44,203 nt of DNA from Nitrosomonas sp. (GCA_024282035.1 JAMWZR010000020.1:1-44203); one strand, 5' to 3'. Numbered from the stretch's first letter, positions 29,272-38,959 are shown. Notes: a model not told the origin generated them from the sequence alone. Numbers and translations: made by a program.

Positions 29272-29862
29272 ATGATACAGTTTAAAAAGACGTTATTAGG
29301 TGGTATTGCACCAGTATTGTTATCCGTAGCACTGGCAAGCCCAGTAGTGGCCTCAGATGCGCATCATGCACATGGTAATCATAATTTCGGTAGCTTTACA
29401 AAAGAAAACCTTCTTTTGACTCCTAAAGATTATCGTGAGTGGGTTTTTGTTGGCGCACCTGTTACACCAAACGATATGAATGATGGAAAAGCTGCATTTC
29501 CAGAATTTCACAATGTATATATTGATCCGACAAGCTGGAATCACTGGAAAAAGACCGGAGAATTTCGTGACGGAACTGTAATTGTGAAAGAGTTGGTCGG
29601 CGTAGGATCGAAATCAGGTCCAAGTGGAAATGGATATTTTCCTGGTGAATTTAATGGCATAGCAGCTATGGTCAAAGATTCTAAGCGCTATCCTGAAAGA
29701 CCCGGAAATTGGGCTTTCTTTGGTTTTGAGTCTTATGATGCAAAACATGGTGCGATTCAGGCCGACGATGCTTGTGCAGCCTGCCATAAAGCCAATGCCG
29801 CTCAAGATATGGTATTCACTCAATATTACCCTGTATTACGTGCAGCAAAGCCCAAGAAATAA
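29272..29862 (+). CDS. Cytochrome P460
   Basis: The product is 196 residues with an N-terminal signal peptide (cut near PVVASDA) and a single c-type haem site CAACH (Cys168, Cys171, His172), hence periplasmic. The P460 domain spans about 45-192: REWVFVGAP, FPEFHNVYIDP, GEFRDGTVIVKELV and NWAFFGFE. The lysine in TVIVKE (Lys106) is the candidate for the lysine-haem cross-link that defines these proteins. In Nitrosomonas this enzyme oxidises hydroxylamine and NO to N2O. The segment after NGI reads Ala-Ala (131-132); a second-sphere carboxylate in this area is reported to control hydroxylamine oxidation, so activity should not be assumed. Monocistronic, with its own terminator. Confidence 0.95.
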   Translation: MIQFKKTLLGGIAPVLLSVALASPVVASDAHHAHGNHNFGSFTKENLLLTPKDYREWVFVGAPVTPNDMNDGKAAFPEFHNVYIDPTSWNHWKKTGEFRDGTVIVKELVGVGSKSGPSGNGYFPGEFNGIAAMVKDSKRYPERPGNWAFFGFESYDAKHGAIQADDACAACHKANAAQDMVFTQYYPVLRAAKPKK

Positions 29863-29904
29863 TTGAAAGAATGATGGATTAGTATCGTCATTACTTTTAC
29901 CAAT

Positions 29905-29948
29905 AAGGCAATTTGATTCATGGCAACCTAGTGAAATCAGATTGCCTT
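29905..29948 (+). terminator. Intrinsic terminator of cytochrome P460
   Basis: AAGGCAAT (29905-29912) pairs with ATTGCCTT (29941-29948), extended inward by a TGATT/AATCA helix, for about 14 pairs. TTATTTTTG follows. It begins 42 nt after the P460 stop. Confidence 0.8.
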
Positions 29949-29985
29949 TATTTTTGTAGACAACGGGAAAAGCGATTAAATGCCC

Positions 29986-30759
29986 TCAAAAAGAGTTTTT
30001 CCAAGCTCGTAATTCCGAAAAGATGCTTAATGGATCAGCCAGTGTGGATAAGGCATGGTTCTGGACGCTTTTGATGATGTCAGGCTGATTGCACCGCAAA
30101 AATGGATTGATCGTTTTTTCAAGTTGCAGGGTGGTGGGCAAGGTTGATATATCTTGCAGGCGTAGCTGTTTTGCGTAGATTTCGTATTCCGTGAGTTTTT
30201 TATTGTCTGGGTCGACCATCTTAGCAAATCGAATATTGTCCAATGTGTACTCATGGGTACAATATATGTTTGTATCATCTGGTAATTGGACCAGTTTCTG
30301 TATTGAATGATACATCTGCTCGATACTACCTTCAAAAACCCTTCCACATCCGCAGGAAAATAAGGTATCTCCACAAAAAATCATATTTTTCGGATTGGAG
30401 CCAAAATAGGTAATATGGCCTTGCGTATGGCCGGGCGTATCCAGAACCGTCAATCGGAGTGAAATTTCCTGTAAATTGATTTGAATACCTTCATTCACGG
30501 GATGGGTGACAAAAGGAATGAACTCATTACTCGGACCATAAACAGGAACATCGAAGACTTTTAATAATTCGGCATTTCCTCCTGTATGATCACCATGGTG
30601 ATGTGTGATCAAAATTGCATGTAATCGCAATTTTTTGAGCTCAAGGTACTCCAGTACTGGTAAAGCCAATCCTGGATCGACAACAACAGCGTGCATCCGG
30701 TTATGCAGAACCCAGATATAATTGTCCTTAAATGCGGGTATGGGATGAATGGTCAGCAT
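29986..30759 (-). CDS. gloB: Hydroxyacylglutathione hydrolase (glyoxalase II)
   Basis: It hydrolyses S-lactoylglutathione in methylglyoxal detoxification. The product is 257 residues with the metallo-beta-lactamase metal motif THHHGDH (52-58), the DTPGHTQGHI histidine, the CGDTLFSCGCGR block and the C-terminal glutathione-binding domain. It is divergent from the methyltransferase-rnhA-dnaQ run, the common betaproteobacterial order. Confidence 0.95.
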   Translation of the reverse strand: MLTIHPIPAFKDNYIWVLHNRMHAVVVDPGLALPVLEYLELKKLRLHAILITHHHGDHTGGNAELLKVFDVPVYGPSNEFIPFVTHPVNEGIQINLQEISLRLTVLDTPGHTQGHITYFGSNPKNMIFCGDTLFSCGCGRVFEGSIEQMYHSIQKLVQLPDDTNIYCTHEYTLDNIRFAKMVDPDNKKLTEYEIYAKQLRLQDISTLPTTLQLEKTINPFLRCNQPDIIKSVQNHALSTLADPLSIFSELRAWKNSF

Positions 30760-30860
30760 GACGTTGCCATAATTCCTGTATTTCTGAAACCTGTAGAGAT
30801 TTTGGACTTGAGTATCCGATCAATACAGAATCGAGTGAATTTCGGCAGAGCTAGTGAATA

Positions 30861-31646
30861 ATGACGACTGTATTTCTCGACGACCAGCAAAAATGGTTTG
30901 AATCTTCGCTGGGTCGTTATGTGATAGACCATGAATTTGATTATTTTGATCAAGTTGTGGCCAATATCTTTGGTTACAATGCCGTACAGATTGGCTTGCC
31001 GCAATTTAACTTTCTCCGTTTGAATAGAATGCCATTGCATTTTTTTCTAGGAATGGAAAATCAAGTATCCATAAAAGCCAAGGCTGATTTCTTGCCACTT
31101 CAGAGTAATAGCATGGATCTTGTCATCATGCCCCATGTACTCGAATTTAATGATAATCCGCATCAAATTCTGCGAGAAGTGCATCGTGCACTTATTCCCG
31201 AAGGTCATATTATCATATCGGGTTTTAATCCGTTCAGTTTGTGGGGAATGTGTCACTATTTTTCAGCCAAGCGCCGTGAATTTCCTTGGAATGGCACTTT
31301 TATCGCTTTGCCCAGAGTAAAGGATTGGCTGAAACTGCTGGACTTTGAAATGATGGGAGGGCGATTGTGCTGTTATGCGCCTCCATTCCAACAGGATGAT
31401 TGGCGAAAGCGTTTTCATTTCATGGAAGCGGCAGGTGATCGGTGGTGGCCAATATCAGGAGGGGTGTTTTTTTTGCATGCAGTCAAACGTACACATGGTA
31501 TGCGATTAATCAAACCTGGATGGAAAAAATACCTGGATCCGCGTGCGCGTACAGTGCCCGCAGCACACCGTGTGCATCAATCTTATCCTCAAAGATGTTC
31601 TCAAGCTGAAACAGAACGAAGTCAGGATATCGATCGGCAAGTATGA
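30861..31646 (+). CDS. Class I SAM-dependent methyltransferase (type 11-like)
   Basis: The product is 261 residues. The methyltransferase core shows [19 protein letters not shown] and [26 protein letters not shown], the post-motifs of type 11 methyltransferases; the glycine-rich SAM loop (motif I) is not obvious. Substrate unknown. The stop overlaps the rnhA start by 4 bp (ATGA), indicating translational coupling. Conserved placement between gloB and rnhA. Confidence 0.88.
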   Translation: MTTVFLDDQQKWFESSLGRYVIDHEFDYFDQVVANIFGYNAVQIGLPQFNFLRLNRMPLHFFLGMENQVSIKAKADFLPLQSNSMDLVIMPHVLEFNDNPHQILREVHRALIPEGHIIISGFNPFSLWGMCHYFSAKRREFPWNGTFIALPRVKDWLKLLDFEMMGGRLCCYAPPFQQDDWRKRFHFMEAAGDRWWPISGGVFFLHAVKRTHGMRLIKPGWKKYLDPRARTVPAAHRVHQSYPQRCSQAETERSQDIDRQV

Positions 31647-32113
31647 ATAATCACGATACCAAGTTGGTCGAAATTTTTACGGATGGAGCATGTAAAGGAA
31701 ACCCCGGAGTGGGGGGGTGGGGGGCCTTATTGCGATACGCGGGCCATGAACGGGAAATTTTTGGGGGAGATATTCTGACGACCAATAATCGCATGGAGTT
31801 ACTGGCAACGATACGTGCATTGGAAGCGCTTAAAAAGCCGTGCCGGGTTCGTTTGCATACCGATTCACAATATGTGCAGAAGGGTGTCAGTGAATGGTTG
31901 GCGGCATGGAAAAGGCAGAACTGGCGCACGGCTGCGAAAAAGCCGGTCAAAAATGAGGATCTGTGGCGTCTGCTCGATCAATTGACCCATCAGCATGAAA
32001 TCGAATGGTGCTGGGTGCGTGGTCACAGCGGACATCCAGAGAACGAGCGAGCAGACCAATTAGCCAATATGGGTGTGAAGATGGTCGTTGCTGACTCCGG
32101 TTTAACAGGTTAG
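31643..32113 (+). CDS. rnhA: Ribonuclease HI
   Basis: It degrades RNA in RNA-DNA hybrids. The product is 156 residues with the catalytic acidic set in [27 protein letters not shown] and [12 protein letters not shown]. The start overlaps the methyltransferase stop. The NPGVGGWGA segment is encoded by G7-T-G6 (31711-31724), a homopolymer stretch prone to slippage. dnaQ follows after 9 bp. Confidence 0.97.
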   Translation: MNNHDTKLVEIFTDGACKGNPGVGGWGALLRYAGHEREIFGGDILTTNNRMELLATIRALEALKKPCRVRLHTDSQYVQKGVSEWLAAWKRQNWRTAAKKPVKNEDLWRLLDQLTHQHEIEWCWVRGHSGHPENERADQLANMGVKMVVADSGLTG

Positions 32114-32122
32114 GCACAGTTG

Positions 32123-32827
32123 ATGCGTCAGATCATTCTGGACACAGAAACTACGGGGCTGGATTACAAGTTGGGCCATCGTATTGTCGAATTGGCCGCT
32201 GTGGAATTAAGTAACCGGCAGTTTACCGGAAACAATTTCCACTACTATCTCAATCCGCAACGTGAGAGTGATGAAGGCGCTCTGCAAGTTCATGGATTAA
32301 CGACTGAATTTCTACGCGACAAACCTAAATTTCATGAGATCGTAAAAGATTTTCTGAATTTTATTCAAGATGCTGAACTCATTATTCATAACGCACCATT
32401 TGATGTTGGTTTTCTCAATTCTGAATTGTCTCTGATTCACTTGCCGACACTCGATACACATTGTTCGATGATTACCGATACGCTGAAACTGGCGAAAGAA
32501 CTGCATCCAGGTAAACGTAACAATCTTGATGCGCTTTGTGAGAGATATGCCATCGATAATTCAAAGCGTACACTTCATGGCGCTTTGCTGGATGCGGAAC
32601 TGCTGGCTGAAGTTTATCTGGCAATGACTCGTGGGCAAAATAGTCTGATGATGGAATTCGAATCTGTAGAGGTGACTGAGTTTAGTGTCAAAAGTATTAC
32701 TCACTTCAATCCAAAGATTATTTTTGCCTCGGAGGATGAGTGTTTACAGCATGAACAAGTATTGAATGCTATCGATAAAGCCGGTGGTGGTTCTTGTATA
32801 TGGAGAAAGCGGATAGAGCAAGATTGA
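32123..32827 (+). CDS. dnaQ: DNA polymerase III epsilon subunit (proofreading 3'-5' exonuclease)
   Basis: The ATG at 32123 is used; a TTG directly before it would add one residue. The product is 234 residues. The DEDDh exonuclease motifs are intact: ILDTETTGLD, HNAPFDVGFLNSE, and HGALLDAELLAEVYL. The C-terminal part, which binds the polymerase alpha subunit in other bacteria, is present. It sits after rnhA, as in many proteobacteria, and converges with dnaB. Confidence 0.96.
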   Translation: MRQIILDTETTGLDYKLGHRIVELAAVELSNRQFTGNNFHYYLNPQRESDEGALQVHGLTTEFLRDKPKFHEIVKDFLNFIQDAELIIHNAPFDVGFLNSELSLIHLPTLDTHCSMITDTLKLAKELHPGKRNNLDALCERYAIDNSKRTLHGALLDAELLAEVYLAMTRGQNSLMMEFESVEVTEFSVKSITHFNPKIIFASEDECLQHEQVLNAIDKAGGGSCIWRKRIEQD

Positions 32828-32855
32828 TTCGGACTGATGGTGCATTGTTACGTCT

Positions 32856-32902
32856 GAATCAGGATGGCTGATTCTCAATCAGGTGAGCCTGCTTTCTTTT
32901 TT
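32856..32902 (+). terminator. Terminator region between dnaQ and dnaB
   Basis: GAATCA/TGATTC (32856-32874) and CAGG-TGAG-CCTG (32880-32891) form small hairpins, the second followed by CTTTCTTTTTT. The T tract suits termination of dnaQ transcription on the plus strand. Confidence 0.5.
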
Positions 32903-32906
32903 CCTT

Positions 32907-34301
32907 CTAATAGTAGCCTGACTCAGACCGGGCATGATTCTCAAAGCGAGTGTATTCCCCCAAGAAAGTCAGATCGACTTTGCCAATCGGCCCGTTTCTT
33001 TGTTTGCCAATGATGATTTCGGCGATGCCTTTGTCAGGTGAATCCGGATTATAGACTTCATCTCGATAGATAAACAGAATGACGTCCGCATCCTGCTCGA
33101 TCGCGCCTGATTCGCGCAAATCCGACATCACAGGGCGTTTATTTGGACGTTGCTCAAGACTACGATTCAGTTGTGACAATGCAATGACCGGCACCTTGAG
33201 TTCTTTCGCTAATCCTTTGAGTGCACGGGAAATCTCAGAAATCTCGGTTGCGCGGTTTTCACCCTGGCTGGTTGAGGACATTAGTTGCAAATAGTCAATG
33301 ACGATCAATCCTAATTCACCATGCTGTCGGCACAAACGGCGGGAACGGGCCCGGACCTCGAGTGCATTCAGTGCTGCGCTTTCATCGATAAACAGGGGAG
33401 CTTCGTTTAGTTTGCCCAGCGCATGTGTTAGTCGTGGCCAATCTTGATCTTCGAGGCGACCGGTTCGAACTTTATGCTGATCTAGTTTCCCGACGGATCC
33501 AAGCATCCGCATGGCCAATTGTGCCCCCCCCATCTCCATACTGAAGACGGCGACAGGCTTGTTGAGCTCCAAAGCAACATGCTCAGCAATATTCAAGGAA
33601 AAAGCAGTTTTTCCCATGGAAGGGCGGCCTGCGACTATGACTAAATCCCCGGGTTGGAAACCGGAAGTTTTCTGATCGAGATCTTGAAAACCGGATGCAA
33701 TCCCTGTGACGTTGCTAGGATTATCCTGGTTATAAAGTAACTCGATTCGCTCGACGACTTCACGCAAGAGAGGTTGGATATCAGAGAATCCCTCCTTCCC
33801 ACGTGCTCCTTCTTCGGCGATCTCGAATACTTTTGCTTCGGCTTCATCAAGCAGGTTAGCGGCAGAACGCCCGGCTGGATTATAGGCAGAGTCTGTGATT
33901 TCGGCACCAATTTGCGCGAGGTTGCGCATGATAGAGCGTTCACGGACAATCTCAGCATAGCGCCTTATATTGGCGGCTGAAGGCGTATTTTGGACAATGG
34001 CGCCAATATAGGCTAGCCCACCAATCGTTTGTAATTCAGCAGAGGATTCCAGTGATTCGGCAACGGTGATTACATCAGCGGGTTTATTGTGTTCGATGAG
34101 TTTGCAGATATGATGATAAATGAGGCGGTGATCCTGGCGATAAAAATCATTATCGGTCAGAATATCCGCAATTTTGTCCCAAGCCTGATTGTCCAACATC
34201 AATCCACCGAGTACAGATTGTTCACTCTCTATGGAGTGAGGTGGAGTTTTATATGTTTCTAGGTATGGATCTTGACTGATGCTGATATGTGATTGCGCCA
34301 T
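32907..34301 (-). CDS. dnaB: Replicative DNA helicase
   Basis: It unwinds DNA at the replication fork. The start at 34301 (MAQSHIS) gives 464 residues, the usual length; an ATG at 34352 adds 17 residues without family support. The N-terminal domain has PPHSIESEQSVLGGLMLDN. The RecA-like C-terminal domain has Walker A GRPSMGKTAFSLN, Walker B LIVIDYLQLM, and SQLNRSLEQRPNKRP. No intein insertion. Last gene of the rpsF-priB-rpsR-rplI-dnaB order. Confidence 0.96.
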   Translation of the reverse strand: MAQSHISISQDPYLETYKTPPHSIESEQSVLGGLMLDNQAWDKIADILTDNDFYRQDHRLIYHHICKLIEHNKPADVITVAESLESSAELQTIGGLAYIGAIVQNTPSAANIRRYAEIVRERSIMRNLAQIGAEITDSAYNPAGRSAANLLDEAEAKVFEIAEEGARGKEGFSDIQPLLREVVERIELLYNQDNPSNVTGIASGFQDLDQKTSGFQPGDLVIVAGRPSMGKTAFSLNIAEHVALELNKPVAVFSMEMGGAQLAMRMLGSVGKLDQHKVRTGRLEDQDWPRLTHALGKLNEAPLFIDESAALNALEVRARSRRLCRQHGELGLIVIDYLQLMSSTSQGENRATEISEISRALKGLAKELKVPVIALSQLNRSLEQRPNKRPVMSDLRESGAIEQDADVILFIYRDEVYNPDSPDKGIAEIIIGKQRNGPIGKVDLTFLGEYTRFENHARSESGYY

Positions 34302-34434
34302 AGGAAATAGTACCCAGTATCTATTCAAGAACACAGAAATCGCCCAATGCATTCTAGCATTTATACGGTGACAAATAAAAAAGGACTATCATGCGATAAT
34401 CCTCTTCTACTAAAGCAATGAAACAGAATGATTT

Positions 34435-34890
34435 TTATATCATGGCTTCGCCAAGAACGGATACGGTAATTTTGGCGGAGACATCACTGTTTAAGGCGAT
34501 GGTCAGTGGGTAATCTCCAACTTGTTTCAGTTGTCCATTCGGCATGCGAATCATCGATCTTTCAACTGTAAAGCCTTGTGCCACCAGTGCTTCGGCTATA
34601 TTGGCGTTGGTTACAGAACCAAACAATTTGCCATCACTACCTACTTTCTGGCTGATTTGCACTAGTAATCCATCCAATTTGGCAGCAACAGCTTGAGCGG
34701 CAGCCAATGCCGTTGCCTGAATTTTTTCTAGCTCTGCACGACGTGACTGAAATTCAGCGATGGCTTGCTCGGTTGCGCGTTTTGCTTTTCCTTGGGGGAT
34801 AAGATAGTTGCGTGCAAAACCACTTTTAACATTGACTATGTCGCCTAGCTGCCCCAAATTGGCAATTTTTTCCATTAAAATAATTTGCAT
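34435..34890 (-). CDS. rplI: 50S ribosomal protein L9
   Basis: The product is 151 residues. It starts [17 protein letters not shown], then [16 protein letters not shown] (the rRNA-binding N-terminal domain), a long connecting helix and the C-terminal domain [12 protein letters not shown]. Typical length. Lies 11 bp after rpsR in the conserved operon. Confidence 0.97.
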   Translation of the reverse strand: MQIILMEKIANLGQLGDIVNVKSGFARNYLIPQGKAKRATEQAIAEFQSRRAELEKIQATALAAAQAVAAKLDGLLVQISQKVGSDGKLFGSVTNANIAEALVAQGFTVERSMIRMPNGQLKQVGDYPLTIALNSDVSAKITVSVLGEAMI

Positions 34891-34901
34891 GTCATTACTC
34901 C

Positions 34902-35183
34902 TTAATGCTGATCGGTATAAGGTAATAATGCAAGAAATCGAGCGCGTTCGACTGCAGTGCTCAATTGGCGCTGGTAGAAAGACTTGGTGCCGGTGATGCG
35001 CGCAGGAATGATCTTGCCATTCTCACTGATGAAATCTTTCAGGATATCGATATCCTTATAGTCCACTTGTTTGATGCCTTCTGCAGTGAATCGGCAGAAT
35101 TTCTTGCGTTTGAACAGGGGACGATTGGCTTTCTTTTCTTTTTCTTTGTCTTTACTGTCTTTGCGTCTTGTAAAACGTGTCAT
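34902..35183 (-). CDS. rpsR: 30S ribosomal protein S18
   Basis: The start at 35183 (MTRFTRRKD) gives 93 residues. The core [20 protein letters not shown] and [20 protein letters not shown] is standard. The N-terminus has a lysine/glutamate-rich extension ([11 protein letters not shown]) longer than in E. coli. It follows priB by 19 bp. Confidence 0.96.
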   Translation of the reverse strand: MTRFTRRKDSKDKEKEKKANRPLFKRKKFCRFTAEGIKQVDYKDIDILKDFISENGKIIPARITGTKSFYQRQLSTAVERARFLALLPYTDQH

Positions 35184-35202
35184 ATTTAATCCTATCGACT
35201 GG

Positions 35203-35499
35203 TTATATGAGTACAAAATGATTTACATGTAACACTAATTGCCGATTCGTGTGGCTTCTTTGATTGATAAAGCCGGTTAACCTCACTTGAGTACCCACTT
35301 TTAATTCTGCAATTTTAAGAGCCAACGATCCCACCACTATGGCAGGTATATTGCAGATGACTTGTCGCGTTACTTGAGCTTCGAGTTGTTGCGATCGGTG
35401 ATCAATGGCAAGTCCAATTACAGCAATACCGGTTGGTGTATAACGTAAATTATCTAATTTACTGATTTTTCCACAAACAATGATCTGGTTGCAATCCAA
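35203..35499 (-). CDS. priB: Primosomal replication protein PriB
   Basis: It binds single-stranded DNA as a dimer in PriA-dependent replication restart. The product is 98 residues with an OB-fold: [19 protein letters not shown] and the C-terminal [11 protein letters not shown]. The likely start is TTG at 35499, since no ATG lies in frame nearby; a rare start would keep synthesis low compared with the flanking ribosomal genes. Lies 16 bp after rpsF. Confidence 0.9.
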   Translation of the reverse strand: MDCNQIIVCGKISKLDNLRYTPTGIAVIGLAIDHRSQQLEAQVTRQVICNIPAIVVGSLALKIAELKVGTQVRLTGFINQRSHTNRQLVLHVNHFVLI

Positions 35500-35515
35500 T
35501 GACTAGTAGCTAGTA

Positions 35516-35932
35516 TTAAGCAGGAGCACTGGATTCATCAAGTGAATCATTGGTTTCTGTATCATCTGTACTATTATCGGTTTGTGAGGCTACTGCACTG
35601 CTGCGTTCACGTTCTTCTTGACGCATCATCGGTGATGGTTCGGTAACAGGGCCATCCATTCTGATTGTAAGGTGGCGCAGTATAGCATCACTGAATTTAA
35701 AGGCGTAATCCAGATCATTCAGGGTTTCCTGGTCACATTCTATATTCATCAATACATAGTGTGCCTTGTGAACTTTCTGGATCAGATAAGACAGCTGCCG
35801 GCGTCCCCAATCTTCTACTCGGTGAACTTTGCCATTTTTGGTGGTGACGATACTGCGGTATCGATCGATCATCGCGGGAACCTGTTCACTTTGATCCGGG
35901 TGAACAATGAAAACTATTTCATAATGTCGCAT
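35516..35932 (-). CDS. rpsF: 30S ribosomal protein S6
   Basis: The start at 35932 ([19 protein letters not shown]) follows AGGAAAAT. The product is 138 residues. Core: [20 protein letters not shown] and AILRHLTI. The C-terminal tail is acidic and Ser/Thr/Asp-rich, a feature variable among S6 proteins. First gene of the rpsF-priB-rpsR-rplI operon. Confidence 0.97.
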   Translation of the reverse strand: MRHYEIVFIVHPDQSEQVPAMIDRYRSIVTTKNGKVHRVEDWGRRQLSYLIQKVHKAHYVLMNIECDQETLNDLDYAFKFSDAILRHLTIRMDGPVTEPSPMMRQEERERSSAVASQTDNSTDDTETNDSLDESSAPA

Positions 35933-36235
35933 ATTTTCCTTTTGGGTAAAGTTTCCCATGAATCATTGATCGACCATGGTGAAACAAGGTTGAGAAAGCA
36001 CGCGATTTTACTAAATTAATCAGGCAATTTCAAATACGTTTTCGTTTGTCAGATATGAACTTCGTATGGTGACAATATCATTAAGTTACTTTGTCATCAT
36101 AAACGTCAAATACCAGTAACTTATCGCTCTTGGGGATTTGAAAAAGAGTAGCAAGAAAATTTAACTGCCACGTGCAAAATGAAGCTTCCTTGCTACTCCG
36201 ATGTTGAAAATTGTTTTCCTATAATTATTACGTCA
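35933..36235. other. 303-bp spacer upstream of the ribosomal operon
   Basis: It is AT-rich and holds the rpsF promoter region and the downstream flank of the dynamin-like gene. An imperfect inverted repeat (ATGGTGACA and TGTCATCAT, near 36066-36104) is visible. No gene was seen. Confidence 0.35.
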
Positions 36236-37699
36236 TTAGACTTGCGAGTTTTCTCGACCATTTCCGGACGGATTGGTGAATTGATCATTTAATGCCTGAA
36301 TATAATCATTGGCTTCATTGATAATTTCATCAATCGTTTGCTCGGTTACTTCGTTCCAGCCAGCTGGTCCTTGCAAGAACATGGGACGATATGCCGCAGT
36401 ACTTTTATTGAATGCGCGCATGAATTGCTTGTAAGCGTCGTGGTCGTTACCCAGCTCATTGGCCAACTTTTTCAACAAATGGTTAGCGACGGCACGTCGA
36501 ATGGAGAAATGAGCATAAATAATGCTTAATACTGAGAATCCTGCGATGATCAGAGCATACATTTCACCTTGCGCTAATTCTTTGGGGAATGATTTCAGCA
36601 GATCCCACGAGTTGCTCATGGTCAGTGTCACCGCAATCAAAATGATCAAGGTCAGGAATGCCAAACCATCATACATTATGACCGAACTCTTCCATTTGCT
36701 GAGCATGTCGGATAGTTTGCCAACGATATGATTTTTTATCCCTTTAGCAGTTTGCTCCAGTTTGCCTACTATGCGATAGGATCGCTCGACCTCAATCTGG
36801 TGCATGCGTGCATTGATATCTGCCATGTCCTCTTCACGTTTTTTCTCAAAGCGTTCTTTGATATGTGGATTGGCAATCGGTACGGCAGCGCTAGGATTGT
36901 AAATGCGGTAGAACCTGCCCGTCACCAAACCCACTTCTGCTAGTGACCGTTGCCAGGCTGATACGACCTCTTCAGGATTGTCTTCTTGAGCGGTAACGTC
37001 AATCTGATTGAGAATGTAGAGAAATTTATTGGCATCGGCACGATTCACACTGGCTGAAACCAAGTAGCCCAAGGTATCTTGCATGGCTTTGGGTTCCGGA
37101 TGACGTGCATCGAAAAATACCAGAACCAAGTCCGATAAATTGATGATATGTTGGGTCAAGCGAAGCGTCGATGCGCGTTGGTTATCGGCATCAAATCCGG
37201 GTGAGTCGATAAGGATCTTTCCGCGAACGCTCTCCGAAGGACAAGTCTTTAATTGCAGATAGGCGTCGATTCGTTCCTGACCGGCTTCAGAAATTTCCTG
37301 GATACTTTTGCTGATTTGGAAAAAAGGAAAACGCGGATCGGCGTCCAGTGCTATCCCAGGAAGCGTTTTAGCCTCATTATGGCGGCTGTAGCAAATTACC
37401 GTGAATTTGTCGTCGACAGCCTGGTTACCCGTGCGTTGTAATGGTAAGTTCAGATAGGAGTTGATATAGGTTGATTTTCCTGCAGAAAATGTTCCTAAAA
37501 CAGCGATCATGGGCCACCATGTCACGCAGGTTGCATAGGATTCGTCTTTGCCGATTAAACCCATGCTGTGACCAACGTAGTCCATTTTTCTGAAACTTTT
37601 TACGGCATTGGCAAGTGTGGGATTATCCGGATGTTCGTCGGCGAGGTGTTTCTGTAAACTTTTCAAATACTTGTTGATTTGTGTAGAGTTATGTGACAT
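36236..37699 (-). CDS. Dynamin-family GTPase with membrane anchor
   Basis: The product is 487 residues. GTPase motifs are P-loop GTFSAGKST (69-77), G3 DSPGF (165-169) and G4 NQID (231-234). The predicted helical middle is followed by two hydrophobic segments (AFLTLIILIAVTLTM and MYALIIAGFSVLSIIYA), so the protein is probably inner-membrane attached. Bacterial dynamin-like proteins remodel or protect membranes, often in response to stress or phage. The AAGGGA ribosome site precedes the ATG. Single gene with no partner dynamin beside it; function not determined. Confidence 0.88.
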   Translation of the reverse strand: MSHNSTQINKYLKSLQKHLADEHPDNPTLANAVKSFRKMDYVGHSMGLIGKDESYATCVTWWPMIAVLGTFSAGKSTYINSYLNLPLQRTGNQAVDDKFTVICYSRHNEAKTLPGIALDADPRFPFFQISKSIQEISEAGQERIDAYLQLKTCPSESVRGKILIDSPGFDADNQRASTLRLTQHIINLSDLVLVFFDARHPEPKAMQDTLGYLVSASVNRADANKFLYILNQIDVTAQEDNPEEVVSAWQRSLAEVGLVTGRFYRIYNPSAAVPIANPHIKERFEKKREEDMADINARMHQIEVERSYRIVGKLEQTAKGIKNHIVGKLSDMLSKWKSSVIMYDGLAFLTLIILIAVTLTMSNSWDLLKSFPKELAQGEMYALIIAGFSVLSIIYAHFSIRRAVANHLLKKLANELGNDHDAYKQFMRAFNKSTAAYRPMFLQGPAGWNEVTEQTIDEIINEANDYIQALNDQFTNPSGNGRENSQV

Positions 37700-38173
37700 A
37701 ACAGTCCCTTTTCAGTCGTCTTTTCTAAGATTAACCCACAAGTGAGCAGATTAGTGGGTAATTATTGTTTATCGATTCACTTTATTTTCAAATGAAACGA
37801 TATCCTTTCGAGCTAACGGACTTTTCAATCGATGAAGTGGGAATGTGAGTCCTGATTAAACCAAAGCCAAAGCGTCAAAGAATGATGGATATCGTTTCAT
37901 AGATTGATGTAACACTCTTTAATTATTTAATGCCCAAACTCGAGAAAAATTGCCAAGCGATTCTATCAAGAACACTATGCGCACGCTAGAAATGAATTTT
38001 CTCGTCATTGAAATGCCGATTCGGTACTAAATAATATTATCATAGCCCCATGGCTGCATAGTATTGAATAAATAGAATTGCTCGTTGGGTTGCTTTCGTT
38101 CAAGCAAAATAGAACAAGCATCATGACTAAGCAATTACTGATCTGTGACAAACAAATGAGGTGTTCTCGAAGT
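37700..38173. other. 474-bp AT-rich spacer before DUF502
   Basis: It lies between divergent genes and should hold both promoters. No RNA gene or repeat was recognised. In-frame TTG/ATG codons at 38078, 38123 and 38156 could extend the DUF502 gene. Confidence 0.35.
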
Positions 38174-38875
38174 ATGGCTTTAGAAACAAATGAAGAGCAG
38201 CGCGCAGTAAAATCTGCTCACTTGGGGCGTTATATTCTGATCGGTTTTCTTACAGTGGCGCCATTGTGGGTGACATGGCTGGTTTTTGATTTTTTATTAA
38301 ACTTGCTGGCCCAGATTGGGGATCCGTTGCTGAAAGCGATGGCCCGTGCAGTGCGACCATTTTCGGAAACGACGGCCAGTTGGCTGCTGGATTCCCATTT
38401 TCAGCATGCAGTGGCAGCTTTGCTCACGATAATCAGCCTGTATGGAATTGGTTTGTTAGCCTCTTTTGTCATTGGCAAGAGAGTGATCAATCTCTATGAA
38501 ACTGTATTGGCCAAGTTACCCTTGGTGCAAACGATTTATGGTGCTACAAAACGATTTTTACACACCATTAGCCAACCACCTGTGACTGGTCAGAGAGTAG
38601 TTTTGATCAGTTTTCCATCGTCAGAAATGAAAGCAGTGGGTTTTATTACAAAAGTCATGGTTGACAAAGTTAGTGGCAGAAAATTGGCAGCAGTCTACGT
38701 TCCTACTGCACCCAACCCAACTTCTGGTTATATCGAAATTTTACCCATGGATGAGGTGATCCTTACTGACTGGTCAACCGAGGAAGCCATGACATTCGTC
38801 GTTACGGGTGGAACCAATGCACCGGATCAACTCAATTTCTCAAATCCCCCTCAAAAGAAATCAAATGACCATTAA
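38174..38875 (+). CDS. DUF502 family membrane protein
   Basis: The start at 38174 (MALETNEEQ) is chosen because GAGGTG (38158-38163) precedes it; earlier in-frame starts at 38078 (TTG) or 38123 are possible. The product is 233 residues with two membrane segments (YILIGFLTVAPLWVTWLVF and the helix near LLTIISLYGIGLLASFVIG). Then comes the DUF502 core with LVQTIYGATKRFLHTI and VYVPTAPNPTSGYIEILP. The family is of unknown function. In many betaproteobacteria this gene lies between fmdB and aspS; here it is alone, about 18 kb away. Confidence 0.88.
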   Translation: MALETNEEQRAVKSAHLGRYILIGFLTVAPLWVTWLVFDFLLNLLAQIGDPLLKAMARAVRPFSETTASWLLDSHFQHAVAALLTIISLYGIGLLASFVIGKRVINLYETVLAKLPLVQTIYGATKRFLHTISQPPVTGQRVVLISFPSSEMKAVGFITKVMVDKVSGRKLAAVYVPTAPNPTSGYIEILPMDEVILTDWSTEEAMTFVVTGGTNAPDQLNFSNPPQKKSNDH

Positions 38876-38959
38876 CAGTCTGTAGCTAGATTAGCTTGGC
38901 GAAAGGTAGAGAATGAGAGTGTAAAAGAGCGAAGCCGGGCTAGAAGCAGGATCAATAAG

